A DNA stretch of 64,000 nucleotides from JBGSUZ01 sp964404895 (GCA_964404895.1 CAYOLV010000007.1:62001-126000), one strand, 5' to 3'. Counted from the stretch's first letter, positions 24,884 to 34,574 are shown. A program made the numbers and translations. The notes: a model not told the origin generated them from the letters alone.

Positions 24884-25710
24884 TGCTGAAGCGATTTAGC
24901 AGCAGTCCGTACATATTATGGAGCGCCATATTTGTTGTAGTCCCACTATTTTTGGTCTTCATATACAGTATTTTTATTATTGATGCCAGCGGCATGACTT
25001 TCTCTTTGGAAAGCTACAGGAAATTCATCGATCCTCTTTATTTGGAGGTTTTGTGGAGATCCTTGATATTAGCGGTAGAAGCCACGGTGTTATGTATTTT
25101 GCTGGGTTTCCCAATGGCGATGATCTTATCTAAAATGAAACCATCCCTTCAAAAAATAGCGGTGACTTTGTTCATACTGCCTATGTGGATGAACTTCTTG
25201 TTGAGAACTTATGCTTGGATGGCGATTTTAGGCAAAAACGGATTTATTAATAAAATTCTGGAATTTTTCAATTTCCAAAGTGTCAACTTACTTTATAACG
25301 AAGGCGCAATCCTGCTAGGGATGGTTTATAATTTCCTTCCTTTTATGGTATTGCCTATTTATACAGTTCTGACCAAAATTGACAAGCAACTCATTGAAGC
25401 AGCGGAAGATCTTGGCGCAGACAGACAAACAGTGTTTAGAAATATTATATTGCCCCTGAGTATTCCGGGGGTTATTTCGGGAATTTTGATGGTATTCATG
25501 CCCGCGGTCAGTACCTTTGTCATTTCCAATCTCTTGGGTGGCGGACAGTTTAACTTGATTGGTAACCTAATTGAGCAACAGTTCCTCCTTGTAGGGGATT
25601 GGCACTTCGGTTCTGCCATTTCGATGATCCTCATGATCATTATTTTGATTTCGGTCGCCATGCTTAATAAAGCGGATCGGTCAGGCGGAGGTGAGAAAAG
25701 CGTATGGTAA
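24883..25710 (+). CDS. potB: Spermidine/putrescine ABC transporter permease
   Basis: 275 residues with six predicted membrane helices and the binding-protein-dependent permease EAA loop (EAAEDLGADRQTVFRNIILPLSIPG). Typical PotB segments LPMWMNFLLRTYAW and NFLPFMVLPIYT are present. It overlaps potA by one base and potC by 7 bp, so the operon is translationally coupled. Confidence 0.94.
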   Translation: MLKRFSSSPYILWSAIFVVVPLFLVFIYSIFIIDASGMTFSLESYRKFIDPLYLEVLWRSLILAVEATVLCILLGFPMAMILSKMKPSLQKIAVTLFILPMWMNFLLRTYAWMAILGKNGFINKILEFFNFQSVNLLYNEGAILLGMVYNFLPFMVLPIYTVLTKIDKQLIEAAEDLGADRQTVFRNIILPLSIPGVISGILMVFMPAVSTFVISNLLGGGQFNLIGNLIEQQFLLVGDWHFGSAISMILMIIILISVAMLNKADRSGGGEKSVW

Positions 25711-26492
25711 ATAAGCATGTCAAAAGATTTTATACCTTTCTCATGTTTTTGTTCCTCTACGCCCCAATTATTGTATTGATTGTTTACAGTTTTAACTCAG
25801 GCAAATCTACTGCCAATTGGACAGGGTTTTCTTTAAAGTGGTATCAAGCCCTATTCAATGACAGGCAGATCATGAAATCTTTGTACTATACAATAGCAAT
25901 TGCTTTTGCAGCTTCTGCTATTGCAACGGTGATTGGGACTTTTGCAGCATTTGGAATCAATTACATGAAACCAATGAGACGAAAATTGGTCATGCAAGTG
26001 AACAACATCCCTATTTTAAACCCGGATATTGTAACGGGTGTCGCTTTAATGACACTGTTTTCAATGCTCAAATTTCAATTAGGTTTTAACACCATGTTGA
26101 TTGCCCATATTACCTTCTGTACACCTTATGTGATTTTGTCCGTCTTGCCAAAATTGAGGCTGATGAATCAAGATACCTTAAATGCGGCACTAGATTTGGG
26201 GGCGACCCCTTGGTATGCCTTTAGAAAGGTTATCGTTCCTGAAATTATGCCGGGCATTATTTCAGGATTTCTCATGGCGTTTACCCTGTCAATCGATGAT
26301 TTTGTCATCAGTTTCTTTACTACAGGCGGAGGCGTTACCAACCTTTCTATTACGATTTACTCTATGGCGAGAAGAGGAATCAAGCCAATCATTAACGCCT
26401 TGTCGACACTTATGTTCGTCAGTGTATTGATAATGCTTCTTGTAATTAACAAAGCTTCAGACAATAAACAGGTTCTTGAAAAAACAAGATAA
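25704..26492 (+). CDS. potC: Spermidine/putrescine ABC transporter permease
   Basis: 262 residues, six membrane helices, EAA-type loop AALDLGATPWYAFRKVIVPEIMPG, and the PotC-typical start FLFLYAPIIVLIVYSFN followed by AFTLSIDDFVISFF. It pairs with PotB to form the membrane channel. Confidence 0.95.
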   Translation: MVNKHVKRFYTFLMFLFLYAPIIVLIVYSFNSGKSTANWTGFSLKWYQALFNDRQIMKSLYYTIAIAFAASAIATVIGTFAAFGINYMKPMRRKLVMQVNNIPILNPDIVTGVALMTLFSMLKFQLGFNTMLIAHITFCTPYVILSVLPKLRLMNQDTLNAALDLGATPWYAFRKVIVPEIMPGIISGFLMAFTLSIDDFVISFFTTGGGVTNLSITIYSMARRGIKPIINALSTLMFVSVLIMLLVINKASDNKQVLEKTR

Positions 26493-26566
26493 ATTGATTT
26501 TAAATCATCTAAGCACAGGACGGAAAATCGTCCAAATAACTGAACAATTAAAGGAGTGTGGGAAGA

Positions 26567-27613
26567 TTGAAAAAAAAGTTTGCTCTCTTGCTGAGCGTTG
26601 TTATGCTATTCGGTATTCTTAGCGGATGCTCAAGCACCAGCAGTGACAAAAAAACAATTTATGTCTATAACTGGGGTGACTACATTGATGAATCAGTCAT
26701 CACTGAGTTTGAAGATGAATACAATATAAAAGTGGTCTACGAAACTTTTGCGACCAATGAAGATATGTATGTGAAAATCAAGCAAGGCGGCACCAAATAT
26801 GATGTGGCTATTCCATCGGATTACATGATTGAAAAAATGATCAAAGAAGAGATGTTGGAACCTATTGATTTAGGAAAAATAACAACCTTCGGCGATATTT
26901 CTGAAGAGTTTAAGAATTTGCCTTTTGATAAGGGGAATCAATATTCGGTGCCGTATATGTGGGGCACCGTGGGGATTATTTACAACAAAACTATGGTGAC
27001 GGATACCGTGGACAGTTGGAATATTCTTTGGAATGAAAAGTACAAAGGTTCAATTGTGATGCTGGACTCTGAAAGAGATGCTTTAGCAGTAGCCCTTAAA
27101 AAATCAGGCTACAGTTTAAACAGCAGAGATTCTGCCGAGTTGGAAGTTGCTAAAAAGACCTTGATTGAACAGAAGCCATACTTATTGGCTTATGCTGGAG
27201 ACAACTTGAAAGATATGATGATTTCAGGTGAAGCGGCTCTTGCAGTATGTTGGTCTGGTGATGCCATGTACATGATGAGCGAAAATCCAGATTTGGCTTA
27301 TGCCCTTCCGAAAGAGGGCAGCAACCTTTGGTTTGACAACATGGTCATTCCAAAAGGTGCAAAAAATATTGAAGAAGCTCATTTATTTATCGATTTCATG
27401 AACCGCGCCGAAATCGCCAAGAAAAATGTAGACTATATCGGATACTCTACGCCAAATATGAAGGCGAAAGACATGTTGGAGCCTGAAGTATCAGGAAACC
27501 CTGCGGCGTATCCTGACATGAAGTCACTTTCCAATTTTGAAGTATTCTTAGATCCGGGCGAGTTCCTTGAAGAGTACAACCGTATTTGGACAGAAGTTAA
27601 ATCTGCAAAATAG
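26567..27613 (+). CDS. potD: Spermidine/putrescine-binding lipoprotein
   Basis: 348 residues. The TTG at 26567, nine bases after AAAGGAG, gives the lipoprotein signal KKKFALLLSVVMLFGILSGC, with lipobox Cys; the GTG at 26558 abuts the ribosome binding site. The mature part begins IYVYNWGDYIDESVITEFE, typical of PotD, and contains YMWGTVGIIYNK and WFDNMVIPKGAKN. It captures polyamines outside the membrane for PotABC. Confidence 0.95.
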   Translation: MKKKFALLLSVVMLFGILSGCSSTSSDKKTIYVYNWGDYIDESVITEFEDEYNIKVVYETFATNEDMYVKIKQGGTKYDVAIPSDYMIEKMIKEEMLEPIDLGKITTFGDISEEFKNLPFDKGNQYSVPYMWGTVGIIYNKTMVTDTVDSWNILWNEKYKGSIVMLDSERDALAVALKKSGYSLNSRDSAELEVAKKTLIEQKPYLLAYAGDNLKDMMISGEAALAVCWSGDAMYMMSENPDLAYALPKEGSNLWFDNMVIPKGAKNIEEAHLFIDFMNRAEIAKKNVDYIGYSTPNMKAKDMLEPEVSGNPAAYPDMKSLSNFEVFLDPGEFLEEYNRIWTEVKSAK

Positions 27614-27624
27614 TATGCAATCAG

Positions 27625-27649
27625 AGCAGCGCCATTGGCGCTGTTTTTT
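27625..27649 (+). terminator. Terminator of the pot operon
   Basis: CAGCGCC / GGCGCTG with a 3-nt loop, followed by T6. Confidence 0.9.
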
Positions 27650-27724
27650 GTTATTGCTTTGTTACCCTTCTTAAAGCCATAATGGTTATGATAAGAATGA
27701 TGATAATGATGCGAGGAGTATACC

Positions 27725-29053
27725 ATGAAAATAGTGCCCCACAAAGGTCTGCTCTTAGGCGTGATGATTGGAATGATGTCTTTGCTCAGCGGTTGCATCT
27801 TTGATGTCAACGATGCAGATATGCTGTCAAAGCCCAAGCTTCCTCTTGAACTTGAAGAAATCAGCCAAGTGCTGAAGGATCATTTTAATGAAGATATCAA
27901 GTTGATCACACCTCTAGAGGGCGAAAATAAAAAGTCAGTGCAGTTCATAGATTTGGATATGGATGGAGAGAACGAGGTTATAGTTCTCCACGCCAAAGAG
28001 ACTGATCGTTACGCAATGAAAATTACAGTACTCAGCAAAAAAGACGATAAGTGGCGAATCAATACGGACATTCAAGGGATTGGCTATGATGTCAATAAAA
28101 TTGCTTTTCCAGATTTGGATGGCAATGGGGTCAAGGAAATCGTCGTAGGCTGGCAGAGCGGTGCACAGCTCAATAAAGGCCTTTCGGTTTATATGCACGG
28201 TGAAAAAGGTTATGAAGAAATTTTCAAGGATTCCTATACCGAGTTCGTAACAGGTGATATAAATGACAATAAGCAAGAAGAGTTGGTAACGGTGAAATTG
28301 TCCAGATCTGACGCTTTTGCTAAAATAAGAGTGTACACACTGGTAAACGGGCGACTGGGACTGCTTGCAGAAAATCATATGGACGGTTTCGTCAATGAAT
28401 ACGCCTCAGTTCAAATTGGGAAAATTAGCCCTTACGTGACAGGTATCGTGATAGACGCCAAAGTCGGTGCAAGGAGTGGTTTTACAGATGTCTTTGTCTT
28501 TAAAAACAATAAACTCAGAAACCTATACTTTGACGAAAAGTGGAAAGTGACGAGAGAAACCTATCGCCAAGTGGAGCGCCAATCCACAGATGTGAACAAA
28601 GATAGTATTGTAGAAATTCCAATTTTGGAACCTGGAAATCGCTATGAGAAGACGGGGAACTATACAAACTACATTACGGTTTGGAATCAAGTCGATCCCC
28701 AAGATCAGCTTAAGAGCGTACTCAGAAGTTATGATAGTAAGGAAGAAGGCTATCGTCTCATTTTCCCTTCCAGTTGGTCAGAGCAAATTGGCATTGTCCA
28801 AACAGGTGAAGCTGTATTCTTTGACTTGTATGCCAAAGGGTTTGAAAAATCCATGCATTTGTTAGAAATCAAGCAAGTCGAACGGAAAAATTGGGATCTT
28901 TCCAAAGAAGAGTTCATCAGCAAAGGGTATTTTGAACTTGGCAAAAACTTAGATAAAGTCTATCTTGGCAAGGCTTACTTTAGCACAGATGAGGAGAGTC
29001 GTCCTTACCTAATCAACGAAGAAACTTGCCGTCAATTATTTGAGATCTTATAA
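27725..29053 (+). CDS. Lipoprotein with FG-GAP/VCBS-like repeats
   Basis: 442 residues. A signal sequence with lipobox (LLSGC, Cys24) anchors it outside the membrane. Three Asp-rich loops resemble calcium-binding integrin-type FG-GAP repeats: DLDMDGENEVIV, DLDGNGVKEIVVG and GDINDNKQEELV. A less structured C-terminal half follows, with no catalytic motif I can name. A two-component system starts 17 bp later, so the lipoprotein may be an extracytoplasmic input to that sensor. That is inference from position only. Confidence 0.75.
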   Translation: MKIVPHKGLLLGVMIGMMSLLSGCIFDVNDADMLSKPKLPLELEEISQVLKDHFNEDIKLITPLEGENKKSVQFIDLDMDGENEVIVLHAKETDRYAMKITVLSKKDDKWRINTDIQGIGYDVNKIAFPDLDGNGVKEIVVGWQSGAQLNKGLSVYMHGEKGYEEIFKDSYTEFVTGDINDNKQEELVTVKLSRSDAFAKIRVYTLVNGRLGLLAENHMDGFVNEYASVQIGKISPYVTGIVIDAKVGARSGFTDVFVFKNNKLRNLYFDEKWKVTRETYRQVERQSTDVNKDSIVEIPILEPGNRYEKTGNYTNYITVWNQVDPQDQLKSVLRSYDSKEEGYRLIFPSSWSEQIGIVQTGEAVFFDLYAKGFEKSMHLLEIKQVERKNWDLSKEEFISKGYFELGKNLDKVYLGKAYFSTDEESRPYLINEETCRQLFEIL

Positions 29054-29070
29054 CTCATAGGAGGCGTAAT

Positions 29071-29766
29071 ATGGGAAACGTATTGGTATTAGAGGATCAA
29101 ATTGATATTCGAGATTTCGTTGTCATTAATATCAAAAGATATGGGTACCAAGTCTTTGAAGCGGAAACCGGCGAGGAGGCTCTAGAAATCGTTAAGAACA
29201 ACAAAATAGATATTGCCGTACTGGATGTCATGTTGCCAGGCATGGACGGATTTGAGGTCTGCAAGCGCATCAGAGACACTAATAAATATATGGGGATTAT
29301 TATGCTGACGGCGAAAAGCCAAGAAGCAGACAAAATAGCAGGACTGATCAACGGTGCAGATGATTATATGGTCAAGCCGTTCAGTCCGAAAGAGTTGGTA
29401 GCGAGAATTGATTCTCTTTATAGACGTGTGAATTTGCTTAAAGAAGACAACAGCGAAAAGTACGAAGGCGAGCCTTTCGTCATCGACTTTGAAAACAGAC
29501 AAATTTTTAAGAACGATGTGGAAATTGACTTGACTCAATTAGAATTTGCCATAATTGCAACTTTGGTAAAAAGTGAAGGAAAACCGCTGAGCAGAGAGTA
29601 TATATTGGATAATGTCTGGGGCGAAAACTTCTTTGGAAGTTTCAAAATTGTCGATGTCAACATCAGACGTCTGCGACAAAAACTTGAAGACGATCCATCA
29701 AACCCTCAGTTTATCATTACAGTATGGGGATTGGGATATAAATGGAAAAAAGCAGAAAAGGCATAA
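29071..29766 (+). CDS. OmpR/PhoB-family response regulator
   Basis: 231 residues: a receiver with phospho-acceptor Asp52 in VLDVMLPGMDG and conserved Lys in YMVKPFSPKEL, then a winged-helix DNA-binding domain (LTQLEFAIIATLVKSEGKPLSREYIL to VDVNIRRLRQKLEDDP). ATAGGAGG precedes the ATG. The 3' end overlaps the histidine kinase gene by 25 bp, so the two are coupled. Confidence 0.95.
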   Translation: MGNVLVLEDQIDIRDFVVINIKRYGYQVFEAETGEEALEIVKNNKIDIAVLDVMLPGMDGFEVCKRIRDTNKYMGIIMLTAKSQEADKIAGLINGADDYMVKPFSPKELVARIDSLYRRVNLLKEDNSEKYEGEPFVIDFENRQIFKNDVEIDLTQLEFAIIATLVKSEGKPLSREYILDNVWGENFFGSFKIVDVNIRRLRQKLEDDPSNPQFIITVWGLGYKWKKAEKA

Positions 29767-31154
29767 CGGGCATCAAACGGAGATGGGTTAGAAACTACCT
29801 AGTGACTATTTTAGCCATTACCATCGTTTTTAATTTGCTGTTTATGGTCATCATCCGAAATTTCTACTACAATTACGTCGATCACAGTTTGGCCAATCGC
29901 TTATCTGTATCAGCGGGTTTTTACAATAAGTATTTGAAAACGGACAATTACAGTTTCGATGAAATTTCTCAGCAAATCATTAAGGATTTTGAAGACGAAC
30001 AAATGGTGGAGCTTCAAATTATTGATAAAGAAGGATTCATTCAATACAGTTCCAGCGGCTTCAATACAGAAACCAAAACAGAAGCTGAAGATGTAATCAC
30101 CTCATTAAGTGGTAACACAGGGCATTGGTACGGGAAGGATGAAGGTACGGGAGAGAAAATCATGTCGGCCTCTATTCCGCTAATCAATTCTTCTGGAAAT
30201 ACCATTGGGGTTATGCGGTATATTTCCTCTCTATCCAAGGCCGATGCCATGGTCTATCGGATGGGAATTTACTCGATCTTTATTGTGCTGTCCATATTCT
30301 TTGTGCTGCTGGTCATGAGTCTGACTTTTAGTGCTTCGATTTTAAGGCCAATCAACGACATTATTTCAATGGCGAAGCAGATGGCGGATGGAAACCTGAA
30401 TGAGCGGATTGTGAATAATTACAAAGACGAACTGGGCATTCTAGCAGACACCCTGAACGACATGGCAGACCAAATACAAAAAACGGAGCGGTTGAAGAAC
30501 GACTTTATTTCTTCAATTTCCCATGAAATAAGAACACCGCTCACAGCTATTACAGGCTGGGGTGAGACCATCTTAACGGGTGGCTACGACGATATGGAAC
30601 AGGTGGATAAAGGTCTTGGCGTTATTCTAAGAGAAACCACCCGCCTATCTGGAATGGTCAACGAACTTTTAGATTTTTCCAGAATGGAAAGTGGCAGGTT
30701 CACCCTTTATCTTGAAAAGTTTATGATAGATGAAGAAGTAGAAAGCACGTTGCAGATGTTTATACCAAGAGCAGAAAAACTAGGCATCCAAATTGTTCAA
30801 AAATTTGACTTTAAAGGGATATCCATTGAAGGGGACAGCAATCGTTTGAGACAAGTGATTATTAACTTGCTAGACAATGCGATTAAGTTTACCCCTGAAG
30901 GGAAAAATATAGAAGTGGATATTGTTGAAGAAGCAGAGTTAATTCGCATTGAAATTGCAGACCAAGGGGTAGGCATTTCAGAAGAAGATTTGCCCCTCAT
31001 TAAGAATAAGTTTTATAAGGGACAAAGTAAAAAGTCTGGTAGCGGCATTGGTCTTGCCATATGCTCAGAAATTGTAGAGCAACATGGGGGTCAGTTAGAT
31101 TTAACCAGTGAACTGGGAAAAGGGACTGTGGCCACGATTGTTTTGAGAAAATAG
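29742..31154 (+). CDS. Membrane sensor histidine kinase
   Basis: 470 residues. TM1 (about 17-38), an extracytoplasmic sensor of about 130 residues, TM2 (about 175-198) and a HAMP linker lead to HisKA with phospho-His261 in SSISHEIRTPLTAI. The HATPase_c domain has N-box RQVIINLLDNAIKFTPEG and G-boxes around ADQGVGISEEDL and GSGIGLAICSEIVEQHGG. Partner of the overlapping OmpR-type regulator. The stimulus is unknown; the neighbouring lipoprotein is a candidate ligand or accessory. Confidence 0.95.
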   Translation: MEKSRKGITGIKRRWVRNYLVTILAITIVFNLLFMVIIRNFYYNYVDHSLANRLSVSAGFYNKYLKTDNYSFDEISQQIIKDFEDEQMVELQIIDKEGFIQYSSSGFNTETKTEAEDVITSLSGNTGHWYGKDEGTGEKIMSASIPLINSSGNTIGVMRYISSLSKADAMVYRMGIYSIFIVLSIFFVLLVMSLTFSASILRPINDIISMAKQMADGNLNERIVNNYKDELGILADTLNDMADQIQKTERLKNDFISSISHEIRTPLTAITGWGETILTGGYDDMEQVDKGLGVILRETTRLSGMVNELLDFSRMESGRFTLYLEKFMIDEEVESTLQMFIPRAEKLGIQIVQKFDFKGISIEGDSNRLRQVIINLLDNAIKFTPEGKNIEVDIVEEAELIRIEIADQGVGISEEDLPLIKNKFYKGQSKKSGSGIGLAICSEIVEQHGGQLDLTSELGKGTVATIVLRK

Positions 31155-31206
31155 AGAAGATAAACGAATCAAACTTGATATTAATTTAACAGGAATTGCA
31201 TATCTG

Positions 31207-31243
31207 AAGTCATCCCATTATAATGAGTGGGGTGACTTTTTTT
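31207..31243 (+). terminator. Terminator after the two-component system
   Basis: AAGTCATCCCATT pairs imperfectly with AGTGGGGTGACTT (AGTCA and CCCA blocks) and runs into T7. Confidence 0.8.
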
Positions 31244-31374
31244 GATGAGGGCACTTTTTATAAATTTAATACTTTAATAAGAATTATTCAAGGCTTGAGC
31301 GCTATAATTAAATCATAAAAAAGAAGTAATTTACTGTAATCAATTTGGATAAAGTAGAAAGGTGGCGATTGCAA

Positions 31375-31833
31375 ATGAATAACACCATTACAAGACCGGC
31401 ATCGCCTATAAAACGATTTTTAGCTTTTGTCATAGAAATTTTAGTCGTCATTGCTTATATGGTCAGTGTTACCAATGCTGTTGGTGACGTATACAATGAA
31501 GGTGCAGGCTTTGCCATAGGATTTTTATCTTTAGGAATGATTTATCTTGCCCTTATGACCCGTGCCACCACCATTGGCAAGTTGGTTTTAAATATGAAAG
31601 TGGTCAACAGAAAAACGGGTAAGGACCTTAAGCTTGTAGATATGATTTTTAGAGAATTTCTTGGCAAGTGGATTTCGATGGCATTTTTCGCAATCGGTTT
31701 TATATGGATAATGGTAGACAATGAAAATCGGGCATGGCATGACATGATCTTTGGATCTATGGTCGTTGAGGTGGTTCAGGTTCCTAAGAAGGAAGTTGAT
31801 GAGCACGATGACGACTTTTATGTGAAGGGTTGA
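31375..31833 (+). CDS. RDD family membrane protein
   Basis: 152 residues. The family pattern is clear: an Arg-bearing start (SPIKRFLAFVIEILVVIAY, usually RxxA..D), two more hydrophobic segments, and the late RAWHDMIFGSMVVE box (typical WHD). GAAAGGTGG favours the ATG at 31375 over the TTG at 31345. The first Asp of the RDD signature appears to be replaced (FVIEI). Function in this family is mostly unknown, though some members affect transport. Confidence 0.85.
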   Translation: MNNTITRPASPIKRFLAFVIEILVVIAYMVSVTNAVGDVYNEGAGFAIGFLSLGMIYLALMTRATTIGKLVLNMKVVNRKTGKDLKLVDMIFREFLGKWISMAFFAIGFIWIMVDNENRAWHDMIFGSMVVEVVQVPKKEVDEHDDDFYVKG

Positions 31834-31836
31834 CAC

Positions 31837-31878
31837 AAAGCGACAGGGCTACTTTTAAAGTAACTGTCGCTTTCTTCT
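31837..31878 (+). terminator. Terminator after the RDD gene
   Basis: AAAGCGACAG / CTGTCGCTTT stem with an inner ACTTTTAAAGT hairpin, followed by a pyrimidine-rich tail. Confidence 0.75.
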
Positions 31879-31948
31879 TGCATAGATTTATGAATTTCTT
31901 TAGAATAGATATGTTAGTTGAAAATAATTATAATCAAAGGGGATCCTT

Positions 31949-32803
31949 ATGCGCTTACTAGAAGGTAAAAAAACGGCAGAGTTCGTTAAAGGTCAAGTCA
32001 TAGAGCAGGTTAAAAAATTAGGTGAAATGGGTATTGAAGCGGGTCTTAAAGTAATTATAGTGGGCGAAAACCCTGCCTCTATGTCTTATGTGGGCATGGT
32101 TACAAGAAATGCTGAAAAATATGGTGTCAAAGCTGAAGTCATCTCTTTAGAGGAAAACATTACCGAAGAGGGCTTTTTAAATAAGATGGATGAATTAAAC
32201 AAGGACTCGGCAACTAATGGGATTTTGATTCAACTGCCTTTGCCAAAGCATATTAATGAAGGTCGAGTGATTGAACGCATGGCACCTGAAAAGGATATTG
32301 ACGGGTTCCATCCTATAAATGCGGGCAAGCTTTCGCAAGGTGTGGATTGTCTTGTGCCGTGTACGCCTTATGGCGTTTTTAAAATGTTTGAAGTTGAAGA
32401 AATTGATTTAACAGGTAAAGAAGTTGTGGTTTTAGGGAGAAGTAATATTGTCGGAAAGCCGGCAGCTCAATTGATGCTCCAAAAAAATGCCACTGTGACC
32501 ATCTGTCACTCAAAGACAAAAAATCTCACAGAGGTAATGAGAAGAGCTGATGTGATTATTGCTGCTTTGGGACAAAAGAGATTTGTCAAAGGGGATATGG
32601 TAAAACCAGGCGCTATCATTATTGATGTTGGCATTCACAATGAAGACGGGAAAATTGTTGGAGATGTGGACTTTGAAGCAGTCAAAGAAATTGCTGAAAT
32701 GATGACCCCGGTTCCAGGCGGCGTTGGAACGACAACTATTGCAATGCTTATGCATAACACGGTAAAAGCTTGTTGCCAGCAAAATGGCATTGCGTTTAAG
32801 TAA
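31949..32803 (+). CDS. folD: Methylenetetrahydrofolate dehydrogenase / cyclohydrolase
   Basis: 284-residue bifunctional cytoplasmic enzyme interconverting methylene-, methenyl- and formyl-tetrahydrofolate. Signatures include SYVGMVTRNAEKYGV, ILIQLPLPKHI, KDIDGFHPIN, the cofactor-binding VVLGRSNIVGKPAAQLM and TPVPGGVGTTTIAML. The expected catalytic Lys of the YVxxK motif is replaced: the sequence reads SYVGMVTRNAEK, which is worth noting. It stands as its own unit, with AAAGGGG before the ATG. Confidence 0.94.
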   Translation: MRLLEGKKTAEFVKGQVIEQVKKLGEMGIEAGLKVIIVGENPASMSYVGMVTRNAEKYGVKAEVISLEENITEEGFLNKMDELNKDSATNGILIQLPLPKHINEGRVIERMAPEKDIDGFHPINAGKLSQGVDCLVPCTPYGVFKMFEVEEIDLTGKEVVVLGRSNIVGKPAAQLMLQKNATVTICHSKTKNLTEVMRRADVIIAALGQKRFVKGDMVKPGAIIIDVGIHNEDGKIVGDVDFEAVKEIAEMMTPVPGGVGTTTIAMLMHNTVKACCQQNGIAFK

Positions 32804-32858
32804 TTAGGATTCAACAACAAACTAGGAACAGTCCATTGGGACTGATGAGGTGATATAA

Positions 32859-34511
32859 TTGTTTTTGGAAATAAGTGGATTTGTCCTCGCCTCAGCAATA
32901 GCAGCGGGTGTCGCTCTTTTTGCATCGAAAAACGGCACAGATAAAAAGCCAAATCGAGACATAATTCAGGATTACGCGGCTATAAAAGCAGCGCTGATTA
33001 AGTATCGTAAAGAAAATTTAGGGTTAGTACAGGAGTTTAAATCTTTAGGAAAGTATTTAGAACATGGACAAAGGGTGGACTGGGATCGTTATCGCCTCAG
33101 TACAGATGAAAAGTTTTTAGTTACCGTGGCCTCAGATATTGCCGACCTAGACAGCATTGTGAAGTCAGTAGGTGGAGATTCTTATGTCATTCAAAATCAA
33201 CTGTATCTCAGTTTTAATACCTTAAGCAATAAAAAGGATGATTCTGATTTTGAACCCGTTGCCGCATTTAAAATGTACCCTGAACAGATTACCACAATGA
33301 CCTGTATTCACTGGGACACTTCAGAGTGCAAGGCTGTAGATGGGGAAATATTAGAGTATAAATGGGAAAAACTCTTGCCTGTTTATGATTTGCCAGGCGA
33401 GTACATGGTCAAACTAAAAATCAGAGACAATAAGGGCAGATGGTCTTCGTCGGCGCAAAAGAAGATTGTCGTAAAAAGAGAAGAAGGACTCGCAGGCATT
33501 GCTGCTGGTGGAACTTCTTTGTTCGTGCTTCATAAAGACGGTCGTGTAGATGCCCAAGGGACAAACGATAACGGTCAACTGGGGACGGGAAATATTACAC
33601 CTTATAGAGATCGGGAAATGATTCCTTTAGTGAATTCTGTGGTTCAAGTTGAGGCAACGGATACCCACACTCTTTTCAGAAAAATTCACGGCACCGTTTA
33701 TGCTGTTGGGAAAAATGATCTAGGGCAACTGGGGACGGGGTCTAAAACGGATCAAAAGGTGCCTAAAGAAATTTGGGGCATTAAAAACATTATACAAATC
33801 AGCGCCGGGGAAACCTTTAGTGCAGCTTTAGAGTCGACAGGCATAGTCTATACTTGGGGAGACAATGAGTTCGCCCAATTAGGTGCTGAGCGTTCAGGCA
33901 GTAAGGATATGCCCATGTTGGTGGAAGGATTGTCTGAAATCAAGCACATTTCCATGGGACATACCCATGGACTAGCGGTCAGACAGGACGGAACGGTCTA
34001 TGCCTGGGGTGGAAATGAGGACGGACAACTTGGTCTTGGTTTTAAGAGTAAGCAGTCTGAGGTCAATATGACGGCTTTAAAGAACATTGATAAAGTCATA
34101 GCAGGAAAGAATTTCAGTTTTGCCATCGATCACCAAGGGGTCGTTTATGGCTGGGGCGATAATTCTAAATACCAATTGGGTATTGTGGGACAACATGAAG
34201 TCCTTTTTCCAACTGAGATTGCGGGACTTAAACATATTGTCGATGTTAAAACCTATTCAGGCTACAGTGCGGCGTTGGACAAATACGGAAATACCTATAC
34301 CTGGGGAAAATCTCATGTGCTGAATGATAGTTTCCCTGAACGGCCAAAGCATTTAGATCATTTGCCGATGGCGAAAAGCATAGCCATTGCAGATCGGTAT
34401 ATCTATTTGCTCACTGCAGATGAACGAGTCATTCGATATTTATCGGGGAGCTCAGATTTTGAAGAAATGATGTTGAAAAAGCAAGAATCTCATATTGACG
34501 ATGTGGTATAG
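32859..34511 (+). CDS. Membrane-anchored RCC1-repeat beta-propeller protein
   Basis: 550 residues. An N-terminal hydrophobic segment (residues 3-22) is followed by a helical region, a PKD-like beta domain (about 125-205, ending KKIVVKREE), and six RCC1-type repeats (about 212-510). Repeat examples are VDAQGTNDNGQLGTG, VYTWGDNEFAQLG, VYAWGGNEDGQLGLG and VYGWGDNSKYQLG; the last repeat is degenerate. The propeller likely faces outside and binds protein or glycan. The TTG start at 32859 follows GAGGTGAT. No partner gene is evident. Confidence 0.85.
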   Translation: MFLEISGFVLASAIAAGVALFASKNGTDKKPNRDIIQDYAAIKAALIKYRKENLGLVQEFKSLGKYLEHGQRVDWDRYRLSTDEKFLVTVASDIADLDSIVKSVGGDSYVIQNQLYLSFNTLSNKKDDSDFEPVAAFKMYPEQITTMTCIHWDTSECKAVDGEILEYKWEKLLPVYDLPGEYMVKLKIRDNKGRWSSSAQKKIVVKREEGLAGIAAGGTSLFVLHKDGRVDAQGTNDNGQLGTGNITPYRDREMIPLVNSVVQVEATDTHTLFRKIHGTVYAVGKNDLGQLGTGSKTDQKVPKEIWGIKNIIQISAGETFSAALESTGIVYTWGDNEFAQLGAERSGSKDMPMLVEGLSEIKHISMGHTHGLAVRQDGTVYAWGGNEDGQLGLGFKSKQSEVNMTALKNIDKVIAGKNFSFAIDHQGVVYGWGDNSKYQLGIVGQHEVLFPTEIAGLKHIVDVKTYSGYSAALDKYGNTYTWGKSHVLNDSFPERPKHLDHLPMAKSIAIADRYIYLLTADERVIRYLSGSSDFEEMMLKKQESHIDDVV

Positions 34512-34574
34512 GTTTTAGATTATAAACTTATAAGGCTTTCAATATAATTACAAAGCGAGACAAGTAAAACACAT

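Noticed and set aside
27690..27711. GATAAG-AATGAT-GATAAT run resembling a Fur array
   Set aside because: Only direct repeats of a weak hexamer, no inverted half, and it sits next to the ribosome binding site of the lipoprotein gene without a promoter.
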